A stretch of 64,000 bases of DNA from Pseudomonas iranensis (GTDB lineage: Bacteria; Pseudomonadota; Gammaproteobacteria; Pseudomonadales; Pseudomonadaceae): positions 3,782,001 through 3,846,000 of the forward strand of contig NZ_CP077092.1 of NCBI RefSeq assembly GCF_014268585.2. The letters run 5' to 3'. Below are positions 18,291 to 27,800 of the stretch, piece after piece. The translations under genes and the position numbers were made by a program. Position 1 is the stretch's first letter, and each line of letters begins with the position of its first letter. A model generated the notes under the pieces. The model did no database searches, was not told where the DNA came from, and saw nothing but the letters and a program-made list of their open reading frames with translations.

Positions 18291-18450
18291 TTGTGGGAGC
18301 TGGCTTGCCGGCGATAGCGGTCTTTCATTCAACAGAGACGTTGAATCAGATGACGCTTTCGCGAGCAAGCTCGCTCCCACAGGATTTGTGGTGTGGCGCA
18401 AATTGGAGTCACAACCTCAATCCCCCTGTGGGAGCGAGCCTGCTCGCGAA
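18291..18450. repeat. Cluster of three REP copies
   Basis: A diverged copy (TGTGGGAGCTGGCTTGCCGG) is followed by an inverted and then a direct copy of the REP core. It fills the gap between convergent ppnN and the FAD-binding protein gene. Confidence 0.88.
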
Positions 18451-18468
18451 GAAGCCCGAAAGAACACA

Positions 18469-19872
18469 TCAGTCTTTCGGGTTATCCACCAACCGCCGAG
18501 CCAACGCTTTAGCCTGCGCAGCGACGTCCGTCACCGCCGTACTTTCCCACCACATCCCGCGCAACGGCGGGCCCATGGCGAACAACCGAGCGCTCACCTG
18601 CCCTTCGGCATCCACCACTGCGCCGTCCTTTGCTGTGATCCCCAGCGCCAGCGGCCCCGGCTGCACCAGTCCCCGCGCCAGCAATTGCTGCGGCAACGGT
18701 CGTGCGACTCGCCGCCAGTCGTATTCGATACCGCTGGAATTGATCAGCGCCGCACCGCTGACCACGCCTGTTTCAGTCTCACCCCGCGGACGGATGCGAA
18801 TGGTCACAGCATCGCCCGCGCCGGGCTCAATGCCCTTGAAAAACGCGGCGTGAATGCGCAAGCGCCCTTGCTTGTGCAGCCGTTCGATCAACTCGGCGCT
18901 CAGTGGCGGCGAACGATGGTGATGACTCTCCCACCATGGCCGTACATGCCGTACGAATTGTCGACGCTGCACGTCAGTCGCCTGACTCCACAACCGCGCG
19001 ATGTGCGCGCGAACCGTATCCAGCGGCGCCTGCCAGTCGATGCCTTGGGCGACTGCGTCGCGACAATGTCGACGCAACTCGCCCAGCAACTGGCGGGGCG
19101 TACGAATGCTGTGATCCTGCGCCAGAAAATCCACCCAGGCCGGCGGTTGACGGCGCACGTGCGGCAGCAGGCCATGCCGGGAGAACACCTCGATCGGCCC
19201 GCGATGCCCGGCCTGCTCAAGCGACACCACGGCATCAACCATCGTCAGCCCGGAGCCGATAATGAGCACGATGGATTGCGGGTCCAGTTTGCGCATCACA
19301 GCGACATCCCAAGGGTCCAGCGCGGCGGCATTGAGGCCACTGGATTGGGTCTGCGGCGTGCGAGCGGCGGGGAACATGCCGGTGGCCAGCACTGCCTGCG
19401 CTCCACGCAAAACCTGGCCATCGCTCAGGGTGAGCTGCATTGAGCCGGTCCCGCTTTGCAAGTCAACGGCTTCAGCACAGATGTGTTCTACGCTCGAACC
19501 TTGCAGCGCGCCCACCGCCCGGGCCTCAGCCAGACGCTGTTGCACATAGACCCCGAACAGGCCACGCGGCGGAAACAGCTCACTGACCGGCACGTCCTGC
19601 TCAGCCGATTCCGGCCAGCCGCCGCCGGCAATATGCGCGGTCAGCCACTGCGTCAGATCATCAGGATTATCCGGGTCGACGCTCATCCGCGCCGCGTTGC
19701 CGTTCAGCGTATGTCCCAACTCAACTGCGCTGTAAGCCTCACCACGTCCCAGTTCAGCACGCGGCTCGATGATCGCAATTCTTCGTTGCCCAGGCAGGCG
19801 TAACAATTGCACCGCCAGCATGGTGCCACTGAGGCCGCCGCCGATGATCAGGATGTCCGCAGGCTGCTCCAT
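18469..19872 (-). CDS. FAD/NAD(P)-binding protein (NAD_binding_9 type)
   Basis: A 467-residue flavoprotein with an N-terminal dinucleotide fold ('ILIIGGGLSGTMLAVQLL') and an internal second one near 'VLIIGSGLTMVDAVVSLEQ'. This matches the FAD/NAD(P)-binding proteins that resemble lysine/ornithine N-hydroxylases but are not tied to siderophores. It abuts the XRE-cupin regulator (its ATG follows the regulator's TGA without a gap), so both are one transcript. Substrate unknown. It probably works with, or is regulated alongside, the divergent EamA exporter. Confidence 0.82.
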   Translation of the reverse strand: MEQPADILIIGGGLSGTMLAVQLLRLPGQRRIAIIEPRAELGRGEAYSAVELGHTLNGNAARMSVDPDNPDDLTQWLTAHIAGGGWPESAEQDVPVSELFPPRGLFGVYVQQRLAEARAVGALQGSSVEHICAEAVDLQSGTGSMQLTLSDGQVLRGAQAVLATGMFPAARTPQTQSSGLNAAALDPWDVAVMRKLDPQSIVLIIGSGLTMVDAVVSLEQAGHRGPIEVFSRHGLLPHVRRQPPAWVDFLAQDHSIRTPRQLLGELRRHCRDAVAQGIDWQAPLDTVRAHIARLWSQATDVQRRQFVRHVRPWWESHHHRSPPLSAELIERLHKQGRLRIHAAFFKGIEPGAGDAVTIRIRPRGETETGVVSGAALINSSGIEYDWRRVARPLPQQLLARGLVQPGPLALGITAKDGAVVDAEGQVSARLFAMGPPLRGMWWESTAVTDVAAQAKALARRLVDNPKD

Positions 19873-20448
19873 TCAGATCACCACATTACGCACGAACCGC
19901 GCAGCCACATCGCCTTCGTTGCGGTAGGCATGCGGTTGATTGCTGGCGAACATGAAAAACTCTCCTTTATTGATGTGCTGCGCCTGATCGCCGAGCATCA
20001 GTGTCAAGCATCCTTCAAATACGTAAATCTGCTCGCTCCAGCCATCGGCATCCGGTTGCGACGGATAAACTTCGCCCGGTTGCAGACACCATTCCCATTG
20101 TTCGACTTCGCGGCTCGCGGTGGCTTTGGACAGTAGCACGGCTCTGCTGCCGGGAATCGTGCCCGCCCAGGCAACCTCATTGATCCGGCTCGGGTCGCGC
20201 GCATCGTGCGCCTGGATCAGATCACTGAACGCAACGTCAAGCGCTTCGGCGACGCGATCAAGCGTGGTCAGGCTGACATTCTTTTCGCCTGCCTCGATTG
20301 CCACCAGCATCCGTCGGCTCACCCCGGATTTTTCCGCCAGCGCGGTCTGGCTCAAGTCCGCAGCATGGCGCAGGCGCCGAACGTTCTGGCTGACGTGTTG
20401 CAGAACGGAGGCTCGCTGAGTCAAATCTTTGTGCACTATATTGCTCAC
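19873..20448 (-). CDS. XRE family regulator with C-terminal cupin
   Basis: A 191-residue regulator. The Cro/CI helix-turn-helix spans about residues 22-76 ('LSQTALAEKSGVSRRMLVAIE'), and the small cupin barrel runs from about 115 to 188 ('VFEGCLTLMLGDQAQHINKGEFF'). This class binds a small ligand in the cupin and represses neighbouring catabolic or export genes. Two operator-like palindromes lie at its start and in the promoter shared with the EamA gene. Confidence 0.9.
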   Translation of the reverse strand: MSNIVHKDLTQRASVLQHVSQNVRRLRHAADLSQTALAEKSGVSRRMLVAIEAGEKNVSLTTLDRVAEALDVAFSDLIQAHDARDPSRINEVAWAGTIPGSRAVLLSKATASREVEQWEWCLQPGEVYPSQPDADGWSEQIYVFEGCLTLMLGDQAQHINKGEFFMFASNQPHAYRNEGDVAARFVRNVVI

Positions 20449-20477
20449 TCGGTGGGGTTGGGCAGTATACTGCGCAA
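20433..20477. promoter_or_regulatory. Two operator-like palindromes, XRE-cupin/EamA promoter
   Basis: GCAGTATACTGC (positions 20462-20473) is a perfect 12-base palindrome, extended to 20 bases with one mismatch pair (TTGGGCAGTATACTGCGCAA). GCACTATATTGC (20433-20444) matches it at 10 of 12 positions, 29 bases away and inside the first codons of the regulator. Such pairs are typical of autorepressing XRE proteins. Confidence 0.62.
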
Positions 20478-20525
20478 CGTTGGCGGCAATTGTGCAGCCT
20501 CCCTTTTAATGTGCGCAAGGTCATG

Positions 20526-21458
20526 ATGTCGCCAAACAATTCTGCGTCCCGAATCCGCTTCTCCCGCTTCAGCAAAGCCGAGTGCGTGCTGGTGCTGATC
20601 ACCATGATCTGGGGCGGCACGTTTCTGATTGTGCAACATGCCATGACGGTCAGTGGCCCGATGTTTTTCGTCGGCCTGCGCTTCGCCGCAGCGGCGGCGA
20701 TTGTCGCGATGTTTTCATGGCGGCACCTGCGCGAGTTGACCTTGTTCGAAGTCAAGGCAGGGTCGTTCATCGGTGTAGCGATCATGCTTGGTTATGGCTT
20801 GCAGACGGTCGGGCTGCAAAGCATTCCGAGCAGTCAGTCGGCGTTCATTACCGCGCTGTACGTGCCGTTTGTGCCGCTGCTGCAATGGCTGGTGCTGGGA
20901 CGGCGTCCGGGGTTGATGCCAAGTATCGGGATCATGCTGGCGTTTACCGGTTTGATGTTGTTGTCGGGTCCCTCAGGGGCGGCGCTGAATTTCAGTCCCG
21001 GAGAAATTGCGACATTGATCAGCGCCGTTGCGATTGCTGCTGAAATCATTTTGATCAGCACTTTCGCCGGGCAGGTGGATGTGCGGCGAGTGACGGTGGT
21101 GCAACTGGCGGTGACGGCGGTGTTGTCGTTCTTGCTGGTAGTCCCGACCGGTGAAGTGATTCCGGATTTTTCCTGGTTGTTGCTGGCGACCGCTTTGGGC
21201 CTGGGCGCGGCGAGTGCGGCGATTCAGGTAGCGATGAACTGGGCACAGAAGAGTGTTTCGCCGACTCGGGCGACGTTGATCTATGCCGGTGAACCGGTGT
21301 GGGCCGGGATTGTCGGACGGATTGCCGGGGAGCGCTTGCCGGCAATTGCGCTGGTTGGGGCCGGGTTGATTGTTGCGGCGGTGATTATCAGTGAGCTGAA
21401 GACCAAGGGAAGGTCTACCGAGGCAGAAGCTGAGCTGGAGCGGGAAACGCAGGGGTGA
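20526..21458 (+). CDS. EamA family (DMT) transporter
   Basis: A 310-residue inner-membrane exporter with ten predicted helices in two EamA repeats. The first repeat opens with 'VLITMIWGGTFLIVQHAM', the second has 'PVWAGIVGRIAGERLP'. DMT proteins export amino acids, metabolites or drugs. AAGG lies five bases before the second of two adjacent ATG codons; the first ATG (20523) is only two bases away and less likely. The gene is divergent from the XRE-cupin/FAD-protein unit, so the same ligand may induce both. Confidence 0.88.
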   Translation: MSPNNSASRIRFSRFSKAECVLVLITMIWGGTFLIVQHAMTVSGPMFFVGLRFAAAAAIVAMFSWRHLRELTLFEVKAGSFIGVAIMLGYGLQTVGLQSIPSSQSAFITALYVPFVPLLQWLVLGRRPGLMPSIGIMLAFTGLMLLSGPSGAALNFSPGEIATLISAVAIAAEIILISTFAGQVDVRRVTVVQLAVTAVLSFLLVVPTGEVIPDFSWLLLATALGLGAASAAIQVAMNWAQKSVSPTRATLIYAGEPVWAGIVGRIAGERLPAIALVGAGLIVAAVIISELKTKGRSTEAEAELERETQG

Positions 21459-21628
21459 CCCGCAATCTCTTCTAGCTGCTCGCGAAAGCAGCGCACCATC
21501 GTTACCTCTGAAACAACGCCAAACACACAAATCCCAACTACTTTGTAGGATTCTGAGACATCCTCGCGTTTGGTGATCAGGGAGCTGGCACGTATGATGC
21601 TTCACAAACTTCCGCAGATTAGAAGCCT

Positions 21629-24547
21629 ATGTCCCTGATAGTTCTACTGCTTCTGCCGTTCATTGGCAGCTGTCTGGCAGCGGTGCTGCCGCACAATGCG
21701 CGTAATGCCGAATCCCTGCTGGCGGGCCTGGTCGCTTTGATCGGTACCGTTCAGGTCGCGATGCTGTACCCGCAAATCGCCCACGGTGGCGTGATCCGCG
21801 AAGAATTCATGTGGTTGCCGAGTCTGGGGCTGAACTTCGTTCTGCGCATGGACGGCTTCTCCTGGCTGTTCTCGATGCTGGTGCTCGGCATCGGTACACT
21901 TGTCTCTTTATATGCCCGTTATTACATGTCGCCGGACGACCCGGTGCCGCGCTTTTTCGCATTTTTCCTGGCGTTCATGGGCGCCATGCTCGGGCTGGTG
22001 ATCTCCGGCAACCTGATTCAGATCGTGTTCTTCTGGGAATTGACCAGCCTCTTCTCGTTCCTGCTGATCGGCTACTGGCACCACCGCGCCGATGCGCGGC
22101 GCGGTGCTTATATGGCGCTGATGGTCACCGGTGCTGGCGGGTTATGTCTGCTGGCCGGGGTCATGATTCTCGGCCATGTCGTCGGCAGCTATGACCTCGA
22201 CAAGGTCCTGGCCGCCGGCGATCTGATTCGCGCACATGCCCTCTACCCCGTTCTTCTGCCACTCATCCTGATCGGCGCGCTGAGCAAAAGCGCGCAGTTC
22301 CCGTTTCACTTCTGGCTGCCCCACGCGATGGCGGCACCGACGCCCGTCTCGGCCTATCTGCACTCGGCGACCATGGTCAAGGCCGGGGTTTTCCTTTTGG
22401 CACGTCTGTGGCCGTCGCTGTCCGGCAGTGAGGAATGGTTCTACATCGTCAGCGGAGCGGGCGCCTGTACGCTGTTGCTCGGCGCGTACTGCGCCATGTT
22501 CCAGAACGATCTCAAAGGTTTGCTGGCCTACTCGACCATCAGCCATCTCGGTCTGATCACTTTGCTCCTGGGCCTGAACAGTTCACTGGCCGCGGTGGCG
22601 GCGGTGTTTCACATTCTCAATCACGCGACGTTCAAAGCCTCGTTGTTTATGGCCGCCGGCATCATCGACCACGAAAGCGGTACCCGTGACATTCGCAAAC
22701 TCAGCGGCCTGATCAAGCTGATTCCCTATACGGCAACATTGGCCATGGTCGCCAGCGCCTCAATGGCCGGCGTGCCGCTGCTCAACGGTTTCCTGTCGAA
22801 AGAAATGTTCTTCGCCGAAACCGTGTTCATCAACGCCACGGCGTGGGTCGAAACCACTCTGCCGATCGTCGCGACCATCGCCGGCATGTTCAGCGTGGCC
22901 TACTCCCTGCGTTTCACCGTCGACGTATTCTTCGGCCCCACCGCCACTGACCTGCCGCATACGCCGCACGAGCCGCCACGCTGGATGCGCGCCCCAGTCG
23001 AGTTGCTGGTCTTCACCTGTCTGCTGGTGGGGATTTTCCCGGCGCAGATCGTCGGGCCACTGCTCGCCGCTGCCGCGCTGCCCGTAGTTGGTGGGGAGTT
23101 GCCGGAATACAGCCTCGCCATCTGGCACGGCTTGAACGCACCGATGATCATGAGCCTGATCGCCATGTCCGGCGGCATCCTTCTCTATCTGCTGCTGCGC
23201 AAGCAGTTCAAGCTGGGCCGTTTCAAGTACCCGCCGCTGGTGGGCCGCTTCAATGGCAAGCGTTTGTTCGAGCGCAGTCTGGTCGTAATGATGCGCATCG
23301 CCCGGCGCGTCGAGCGGCGACTGGGCACCAAGCGCTTGCAGATGCAGCTGTTCCTGATGGTTTCGGCTGCGGTGCTCGCCGGTCTGATCCCGATGCTGCA
23401 CAGCACGCTGACCTGGGGCGACCGGCCGAAAATTCCCGGATCCATCGTCTTCGTCACCCTGTGGCTGCTGGCGATTGCCTGTGCGCTCGGCGCCGCGTGG
23501 CAGGCGAAGTATCACCGTCTGGCCGCCCTGACAATGGTCAGCGTCTGTGGTCTGATGACCTGCGTGACCTTCGTCTGGTTCTCCGCGCCCGACCTGGCGC
23601 TGACGCAACTGGCGGTCGAAGTGGTAACCACGGTGTTGATCCTGCTTGGCCTGCGCTGGTTGCCGCGCCGCATCGAAGAAGTCTCGCCACTGCCGAGCAG
23701 CCTGCGCAAGGCGCGTATTCGTCGTTTGCGCGACTTGCTGCTGTCGATTGCGGTCGGTGCGGGTATGGCGCTGCTGTCCTACGCCATGCTCACCCGGCAG
23801 ACGCCAAACCATATTTCCTCGTTCTACCTCAGTCGCGCCCTGCCCGAGGGCGGCGGCAGCAACGTGGTCAACGTGATGCTGGTGGACTTCCGTGGTTTCG
23901 ATACCCTCGGCGAAATCACCGTGCTGGCCGCCGTGGCGCTGACCGTATTCGCCCTGCTGCGCCGCTTCCGCCCACCGAAGGAAAGCCTGCAGTTGCCGGC
24001 GCAGCAACGTCTGCTGGCACCGGACGTGGTCACCGATCTGGTCAACCCGCGTTCGGCCAGTGACACCGCGCTCGGTTTCATGATGGTCCCAGCGGTACTG
24101 GTGCGCCTGTTGCTGCCTGTCGCGCTGGTGGTGTCGTTTTATCTGTTCATGCGCGGGCACAATCAGCCGGGCGGCGGTTTTGTCGCCGGGCTGGTGATGT
24201 CGGTGGCCTTTATCCTGCAATACATGGTTGCCGGCACGCAGTGGGTCGAAGCACAAATGAGCCTGCGGCCATTGCGCTGGATGGGCACCGGGCTGCTGTT
24301 CGCCACTGCCACCGGTCTCGGTGCGCTGCTCGCCGGTTATCCGTTCCTGACCACTCACACCTGGCACATCAGCGTGCCGTTGCTCGGTGATATCCATATC
24401 GCCAGTGCGCTGTTCTTCGATGTCGGCGTGTACGCCGTGGTGGTCGGATCGACGTTGTTGATCCTCACCGCCCTCGCCCACCAATCGGTGCGTGGTCACA
24501 AGACGGCCTCGCTGCCCAAGTCCGTCGCCAGCAAAGGAGCCGTCTGA
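21629..24547 (+). CDS. mrpA: Monovalent cation/H+ antiporter subunit A (MrpA-MrpB fusion)
   Basis: A 972-residue subunit. The N-terminal half is a NuoL-like proton channel ('WELTSLFSFLLIGYWHHRADA', 'SAQFPFHFWLPHAMAAPTPV'). The C-terminal part contains the MrpB domain with 'RGHNQPGGGFVAGLVMS'. This fused A/B form is typical of Gram-negative Pha/Mrp systems. The complex exchanges Na+ or K+ for protons and supports alkaline and salt tolerance. It heads a six-gene operon; its stop overlaps the mrpC start by one base. Confidence 0.95.
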   Translation: MSLIVLLLLPFIGSCLAAVLPHNARNAESLLAGLVALIGTVQVAMLYPQIAHGGVIREEFMWLPSLGLNFVLRMDGFSWLFSMLVLGIGTLVSLYARYYMSPDDPVPRFFAFFLAFMGAMLGLVISGNLIQIVFFWELTSLFSFLLIGYWHHRADARRGAYMALMVTGAGGLCLLAGVMILGHVVGSYDLDKVLAAGDLIRAHALYPVLLPLILIGALSKSAQFPFHFWLPHAMAAPTPVSAYLHSATMVKAGVFLLARLWPSLSGSEEWFYIVSGAGACTLLLGAYCAMFQNDLKGLLAYSTISHLGLITLLLGLNSSLAAVAAVFHILNHATFKASLFMAAGIIDHESGTRDIRKLSGLIKLIPYTATLAMVASASMAGVPLLNGFLSKEMFFAETVFINATAWVETTLPIVATIAGMFSVAYSLRFTVDVFFGPTATDLPHTPHEPPRWMRAPVELLVFTCLLVGIFPAQIVGPLLAAAALPVVGGELPEYSLAIWHGLNAPMIMSLIAMSGGILLYLLLRKQFKLGRFKYPPLVGRFNGKRLFERSLVVMMRIARRVERRLGTKRLQMQLFLMVSAAVLAGLIPMLHSTLTWGDRPKIPGSIVFVTLWLLAIACALGAAWQAKYHRLAALTMVSVCGLMTCVTFVWFSAPDLALTQLAVEVVTTVLILLGLRWLPRRIEEVSPLPSSLRKARIRRLRDLLLSIAVGAGMALLSYAMLTRQTPNHISSFYLSRALPEGGGSNVVNVMLVDFRGFDTLGEITVLAAVALTVFALLRRFRPPKESLQLPAQQRLLAPDVVTDLVNPRSASDTALGFMMVPAVLVRLLLPVALVVSFYLFMRGHNQPGGGFVAGLVMSVAFILQYMVAGTQWVEAQMSLRPLRWMGTGLLFATATGLGALLAGYPFLTTHTWHISVPLLGDIHIASALFFDVGVYAVVVGSTLLILTALAHQSVRGHKTASLPKSVASKGAV

Positions 24548-24891
24548 TGGAAGAAGTCATCGCAATCGCCATCGGCATTCTTGCCGCGTCCGGGGTCTGG
24601 CTGATCCTCCGGCCGCGAACCTTTCAGGTGGTCATGGGCCTGTGTCTGTTGTCGTATGCAGTGAACCTGTTCATTTTCAGCATGGGTAGCCTGTTCATCG
24701 GCAAGGAACCGGTGATCAAGGACGGCGTGACCCAGGACTTGCTGCATTACACCGACCCGCTGCCCCAGGCGCTGGTGCTTACGGCGATCGTCATCAGCTT
24801 CGCCATGACCGCACTGTTCCTCGTCGTATTGCTCGCCTCGCGCGGCTTGACCGGCACCGACCACGTCGACGGCCGGGAGCCTAAAGAATGA
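24547..24891 (+). CDS. mrpC: Na+/H+ antiporter subunit C
   Basis: A 114-residue NuoK-like subunit with three hydrophobic helices. The conserved stretch 'YAVNLFIFSMG' lies in helix 2 and 'LPQALVLTAIVISFA' in helix 3. It overlaps mrpA by one base and mrpD by four bases, so all subunits are made in fixed ratio. Confidence 0.94.
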   Translation: MEEVIAIAIGILAASGVWLILRPRTFQVVMGLCLLSYAVNLFIFSMGSLFIGKEPVIKDGVTQDLLHYTDPLPQALVLTAIVISFAMTALFLVVLLASRGLTGTDHVDGREPKE

Positions 24892-26567
24892 TGGCGATGA
24901 CTCACCTGATCGCCGCACCGATCCTGCTGCCGCTGCTGACGGCTGCGATCATGCTGATGCTGGGCGAAAAGCATCGGCCGCTGAAGGCGAAAATCAACCT
25001 GTTCTCCAGCCTCCTCGGCCTGTTCATTTCAGTGATGCTGCTGCAATGGACGCAGACCACCGGCGTACCCGGCTCCATCGGCGTGTACCTGCCGGGCAAC
25101 TGGCAGGCACCGTTCGGCATCGTTCTGGTGGTTGATCGCCTGTCGGCACTGATGCTGGTGCTGACCGGCGTTATCGGCGTCAGCGCCCTGCTGTTTGCCA
25201 TGGCCCGCTGGGACGGCGCCGGCTCAAGCTTTCACGCTCTGTTCCAGATCCAGCTGATGGGCCTGTATGGCGCGTTCCTGACTGCGGATCTGTTCAATCT
25301 GTTCGTGTTCTTCGAAGTGTTGCTCGCCGCGTCCTACGGTTTGTTGCTGCACGGCTCAGGCCGGGCGCGGGTGTCGTCGGGGTTACATTACATTTCGATC
25401 AACCTGCTGGCATCGTCACTGTTTTTGATCGGCGCTGCGTTGATCTACGGGGTGACCGGCACGCTGAACATGGCCGATCTGGCGATGAAAATCCCGCTGG
25501 TGCCGGAAGCCGATCGTGGTTTGCTGCACGCTGGGGCAGGGATTCTAGCGGTAGCGTTTCTGGCCAAGGCTGGGATGTGGCCGCTGAACTTCTGGCTGGT
25601 GCCGGCCTATTCCTCGGCCAGCGCGCCGGTGGCGGCAATGTTCGCGATCATGACCAAGGTCGGCGTCTACACCCTGCTGCGCTTGTGGACCCTGTTGTTT
25701 TCCGGCCAGGCCGGCGCCTCGGCATTCTTCGGCGGCGACTGGCTGATTTACGGCGGCATGGCGACCATGGCTTGCGCAGGGCTGGCGATTATCGCCGCGC
25801 AACGCCTGGAGCGCATGGCCAGCCTGAGCATTCTGGTGTCGGCGGGCATCCTGCTCTCGGCGATCGGCTTCGCCCAGCCGAACCTGATCGGCGCTGCGCT
25901 GTTCTATCTGGTCAGCTCGACCCTGGCGCTGAGCGCATTGTTCATGCTCGCCGAACTGATCGAGCGCTCGCGCTCGGCCAACGAAATTCCGCTGGAAGAC
26001 GAAAGCGAACTGCTGCCGCGTCCACAGGAATCCCTGCAACCGCCCAAGGGCATCAACCTTGATGACGAGCAGAAAGCCGTGGTCGGCCAAGTCATCCCGT
26101 GGACCATGGCCTTTCTCGGTTTGAGCTTCATTGCCTGCGCGCTGTTGATCATCGGCATGCCACCGCTGTCCGGGTTCATCGGCAAGCTCAGCCTGATCGG
26201 CGCATTGCTCAACCCGTTGGGACTTGGCACTGCGGCGCCGCTGTCTCCTGGCGCATGGGGATTGCTGGCCCTGTTGATCCTGACCGGTCTGGCTTCGCTG
26301 ATGGCGTTCTCGCGCCTCGGCATTCAGCGCTTCTGGACGCCGGAGGAGCGCCCGTCACCACTGCTGCGCAAACTCGAATGCGCGCCGATTTTCCTGCTGC
26401 TCGGGCTAAGCATTGCCCTGACGTTCAAGGCTGAACCGCTGCTGCGCTACACCCAGGCTACGGCCGATGCGCTGAACAATCCGCAGCAATACGTGCTGGC
26501 GGTGCTTGGCACTCGGGCGGTGCCGAGCCCGCAAGCCAGAGCCGACATGCTCGAGGTGCAGCCATGA
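24888..26567 (+). CDS. mrpD: Monovalent cation/H+ antiporter subunit D
   Basis: A 559-residue NuoN/NuoM-like proton-translocating subunit with about fourteen helices. The antiporter-core motif 'FLAKAGMWPLNFWLVPAYSSA' holds the key lysine. A hydrophilic insert (about residues 360-400, 'DEQKAVVGQVIPW') precedes the last helices, as in other Pseudomonas MrpD. It is coupled to mrpC and mrpE by ATGA-type overlaps. GGAG precedes the first ATG; an ATG three codons in is also possible. Confidence 0.94.
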   Translation: MMAMTHLIAAPILLPLLTAAIMLMLGEKHRPLKAKINLFSSLLGLFISVMLLQWTQTTGVPGSIGVYLPGNWQAPFGIVLVVDRLSALMLVLTGVIGVSALLFAMARWDGAGSSFHALFQIQLMGLYGAFLTADLFNLFVFFEVLLAASYGLLLHGSGRARVSSGLHYISINLLASSLFLIGAALIYGVTGTLNMADLAMKIPLVPEADRGLLHAGAGILAVAFLAKAGMWPLNFWLVPAYSSASAPVAAMFAIMTKVGVYTLLRLWTLLFSGQAGASAFFGGDWLIYGGMATMACAGLAIIAAQRLERMASLSILVSAGILLSAIGFAQPNLIGAALFYLVSSTLALSALFMLAELIERSRSANEIPLEDESELLPRPQESLQPPKGINLDDEQKAVVGQVIPWTMAFLGLSFIACALLIIGMPPLSGFIGKLSLIGALLNPLGLGTAAPLSPGAWGLLALLILTGLASLMAFSRLGIQRFWTPEERPSPLLRKLECAPIFLLLGLSIALTFKAEPLLRYTQATADALNNPQQYVLAVLGTRAVPSPQARADMLEVQP

Positions 26568-27052
26568 ATCGACTGTTCCCCGCTCCCTGGTTATCGCTGG
26601 CCCTGTGGATTCTGTGGCTGACCCTGAATCTGTCCGTCAGCCCAGGCAATCTGCTGCTCGGTGCCGCGCTGGGTTTCGCCGCGCCACTGATGATGCGCAA
26701 ATTGCGGCCGAAACGTGCGCGCATCCGCAACCCCATCGCCATCCTGCGTCTGTTCTTCCTGGTCGGCCGCGACGTCATCATGTCCAACCTGATCGTCGCC
26801 TGGGGCGTAGTCAACGCCAGACGTCGTCCGCCCAACTCATGCTTTATCAAGGTGCCTCTGGACTTGCGCGATGCCCATGGTCTGGCGGCACTGGCAATGA
26901 TCTGCACCGTGGTGCCCGGTACCGTATGGTCGGAACTGGCGCTGGACCGCAGCGTTCTGTTGCTGCACGTCTGGGATCTGCACGACGAAGCGCAGTTCAT
27001 CGAGCACTTCAAAAGCACTTATGAGCGACCGTTGATGGAGATTTTCGAATGA
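26564..27052 (+). CDS. mrpE: Na+/H+ antiporter subunit E
   Basis: A 162-residue MrpE: two N-terminal hydrophobic helices, then a cytoplasmic domain with the family's 'TVVPGTVWSELALDRSVLLLHVWD' region (shown in part). It is needed for assembly of the complex in other bacteria. Start and stop overlap the neighbours by four bases. Confidence 0.93.
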   Translation: MNRLFPAPWLSLALWILWLTLNLSVSPGNLLLGAALGFAAPLMMRKLRPKRARIRNPIAILRLFFLVGRDVIMSNLIVAWGVVNARRRPPNSCFIKVPLDLRDAHGLAALAMICTVVPGTVWSELALDRSVLLLHVWDLHDEAQFIEHFKSTYERPLMEIFE

Positions 27053-27327
27053 GCCCATTGCTGTCGAATGCGATTCTGCTGACGCTGTTTCTGTACTGCG
27101 TGGCGATGGCGCTGACCCTGGTGCGCCTGTTCAAAGGCCCGTCAGCTCAGGATCGGGTACTGGCGCTGGATTACCTGTATATCGTCGCGATGCTGATGAT
27201 GCTGACCCTGGGCATTCGTTACGCCAGTGATACCTACTTCGAAGCGGCGCTGCTGATCGCGCTGTTCGGCTTCGTCGGCTCGTTTGCCCTGGCGAAATTC
27301 CTGCTGCGTGGCGAGGTGATCGAATGA
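27049..27327 (+). CDS. mrpF: K+/H+ antiporter subunit F
   Basis: A 92-residue three-helix subunit with the conserved 'RLFKGPSAQDRVLALDYL' between helices 1 and 2. It overlaps mrpE and mrpG by four bases each. Some Mrp systems use this subunit in bile-salt or choline efflux; that role is not tested here. Confidence 0.93.
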   Translation: MSPLLSNAILLTLFLYCVAMALTLVRLFKGPSAQDRVLALDYLYIVAMLMMLTLGIRYASDTYFEAALLIALFGFVGSFALAKFLLRGEVIE

Positions 27328-27686
27328 ATACCGAATTGTCTTTATGGGTCGAGATTCCGGTGGCGGTGCTGCTGGTGCTCAGCGGCGTGTTTACCCTGCT
27401 GGGCGCAACAGGATTGCTGCGCATGAAGGATTACTTCCAGCGTATGCACCCGCCAGCGCTGGCCTCGACAATCGGTGCCTGGTGTGTGGCACTGGCGTCG
27501 ATCATCTGCTTTTCGGCATTGAAATCCGCACCAGTGGTGCATGCCTGGTTGATTCCGATCCTGTTGGCGATCACCGTGCCGGTGACCACCCTGCTGCTGG
27601 CGCGGGCGGCGTTGTTCCGCAAACGTATGGCCGGGGATGATGTGCCGGCCGAGGTGAGCAGTCGTCAGACTGAAAGTGGTAACTGA
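27324..27686 (+). CDS. mrpG: Na+/H+ antiporter subunit G
   Basis: A 120-residue three-helix subunit, last of the operon. The signature 'GLLRMKDYFQRMHPPALAST' follows helix 1. A short GC-rich inverted repeat (TGGCGCC / GGCGCCA) follows the stop but has no T-run, so it may be a weak transcript end. Confidence 0.93.
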   Translation: MNTELSLWVEIPVAVLLVLSGVFTLLGATGLLRMKDYFQRMHPPALASTIGAWCVALASIICFSALKSAPVVHAWLIPILLAITVPVTTLLLARAALFRKRMAGDDVPAEVSSRQTESGN

Positions 27687-27741
27687 TGATCATATGGCGC
27701 CGGTGATGGCGCCATCGCTACAGTAGGAACGCGCCCTCGAT

Positions 27742-27765
27742 TGTGGGAGCGAGCCTGCTCGCGAA
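27742..27765 (+). repeat. Single REP copy
   Basis: One copy of the REP core GGGAGCGAGCCTGCTCGCG between the convergent mrpG and DUF3995 genes, without an inverted partner. Confidence 0.9.
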
Positions 27766-27800
27766 GAGGCCAGTCGGGGCGTCGCCAATTCCGGATCGGC

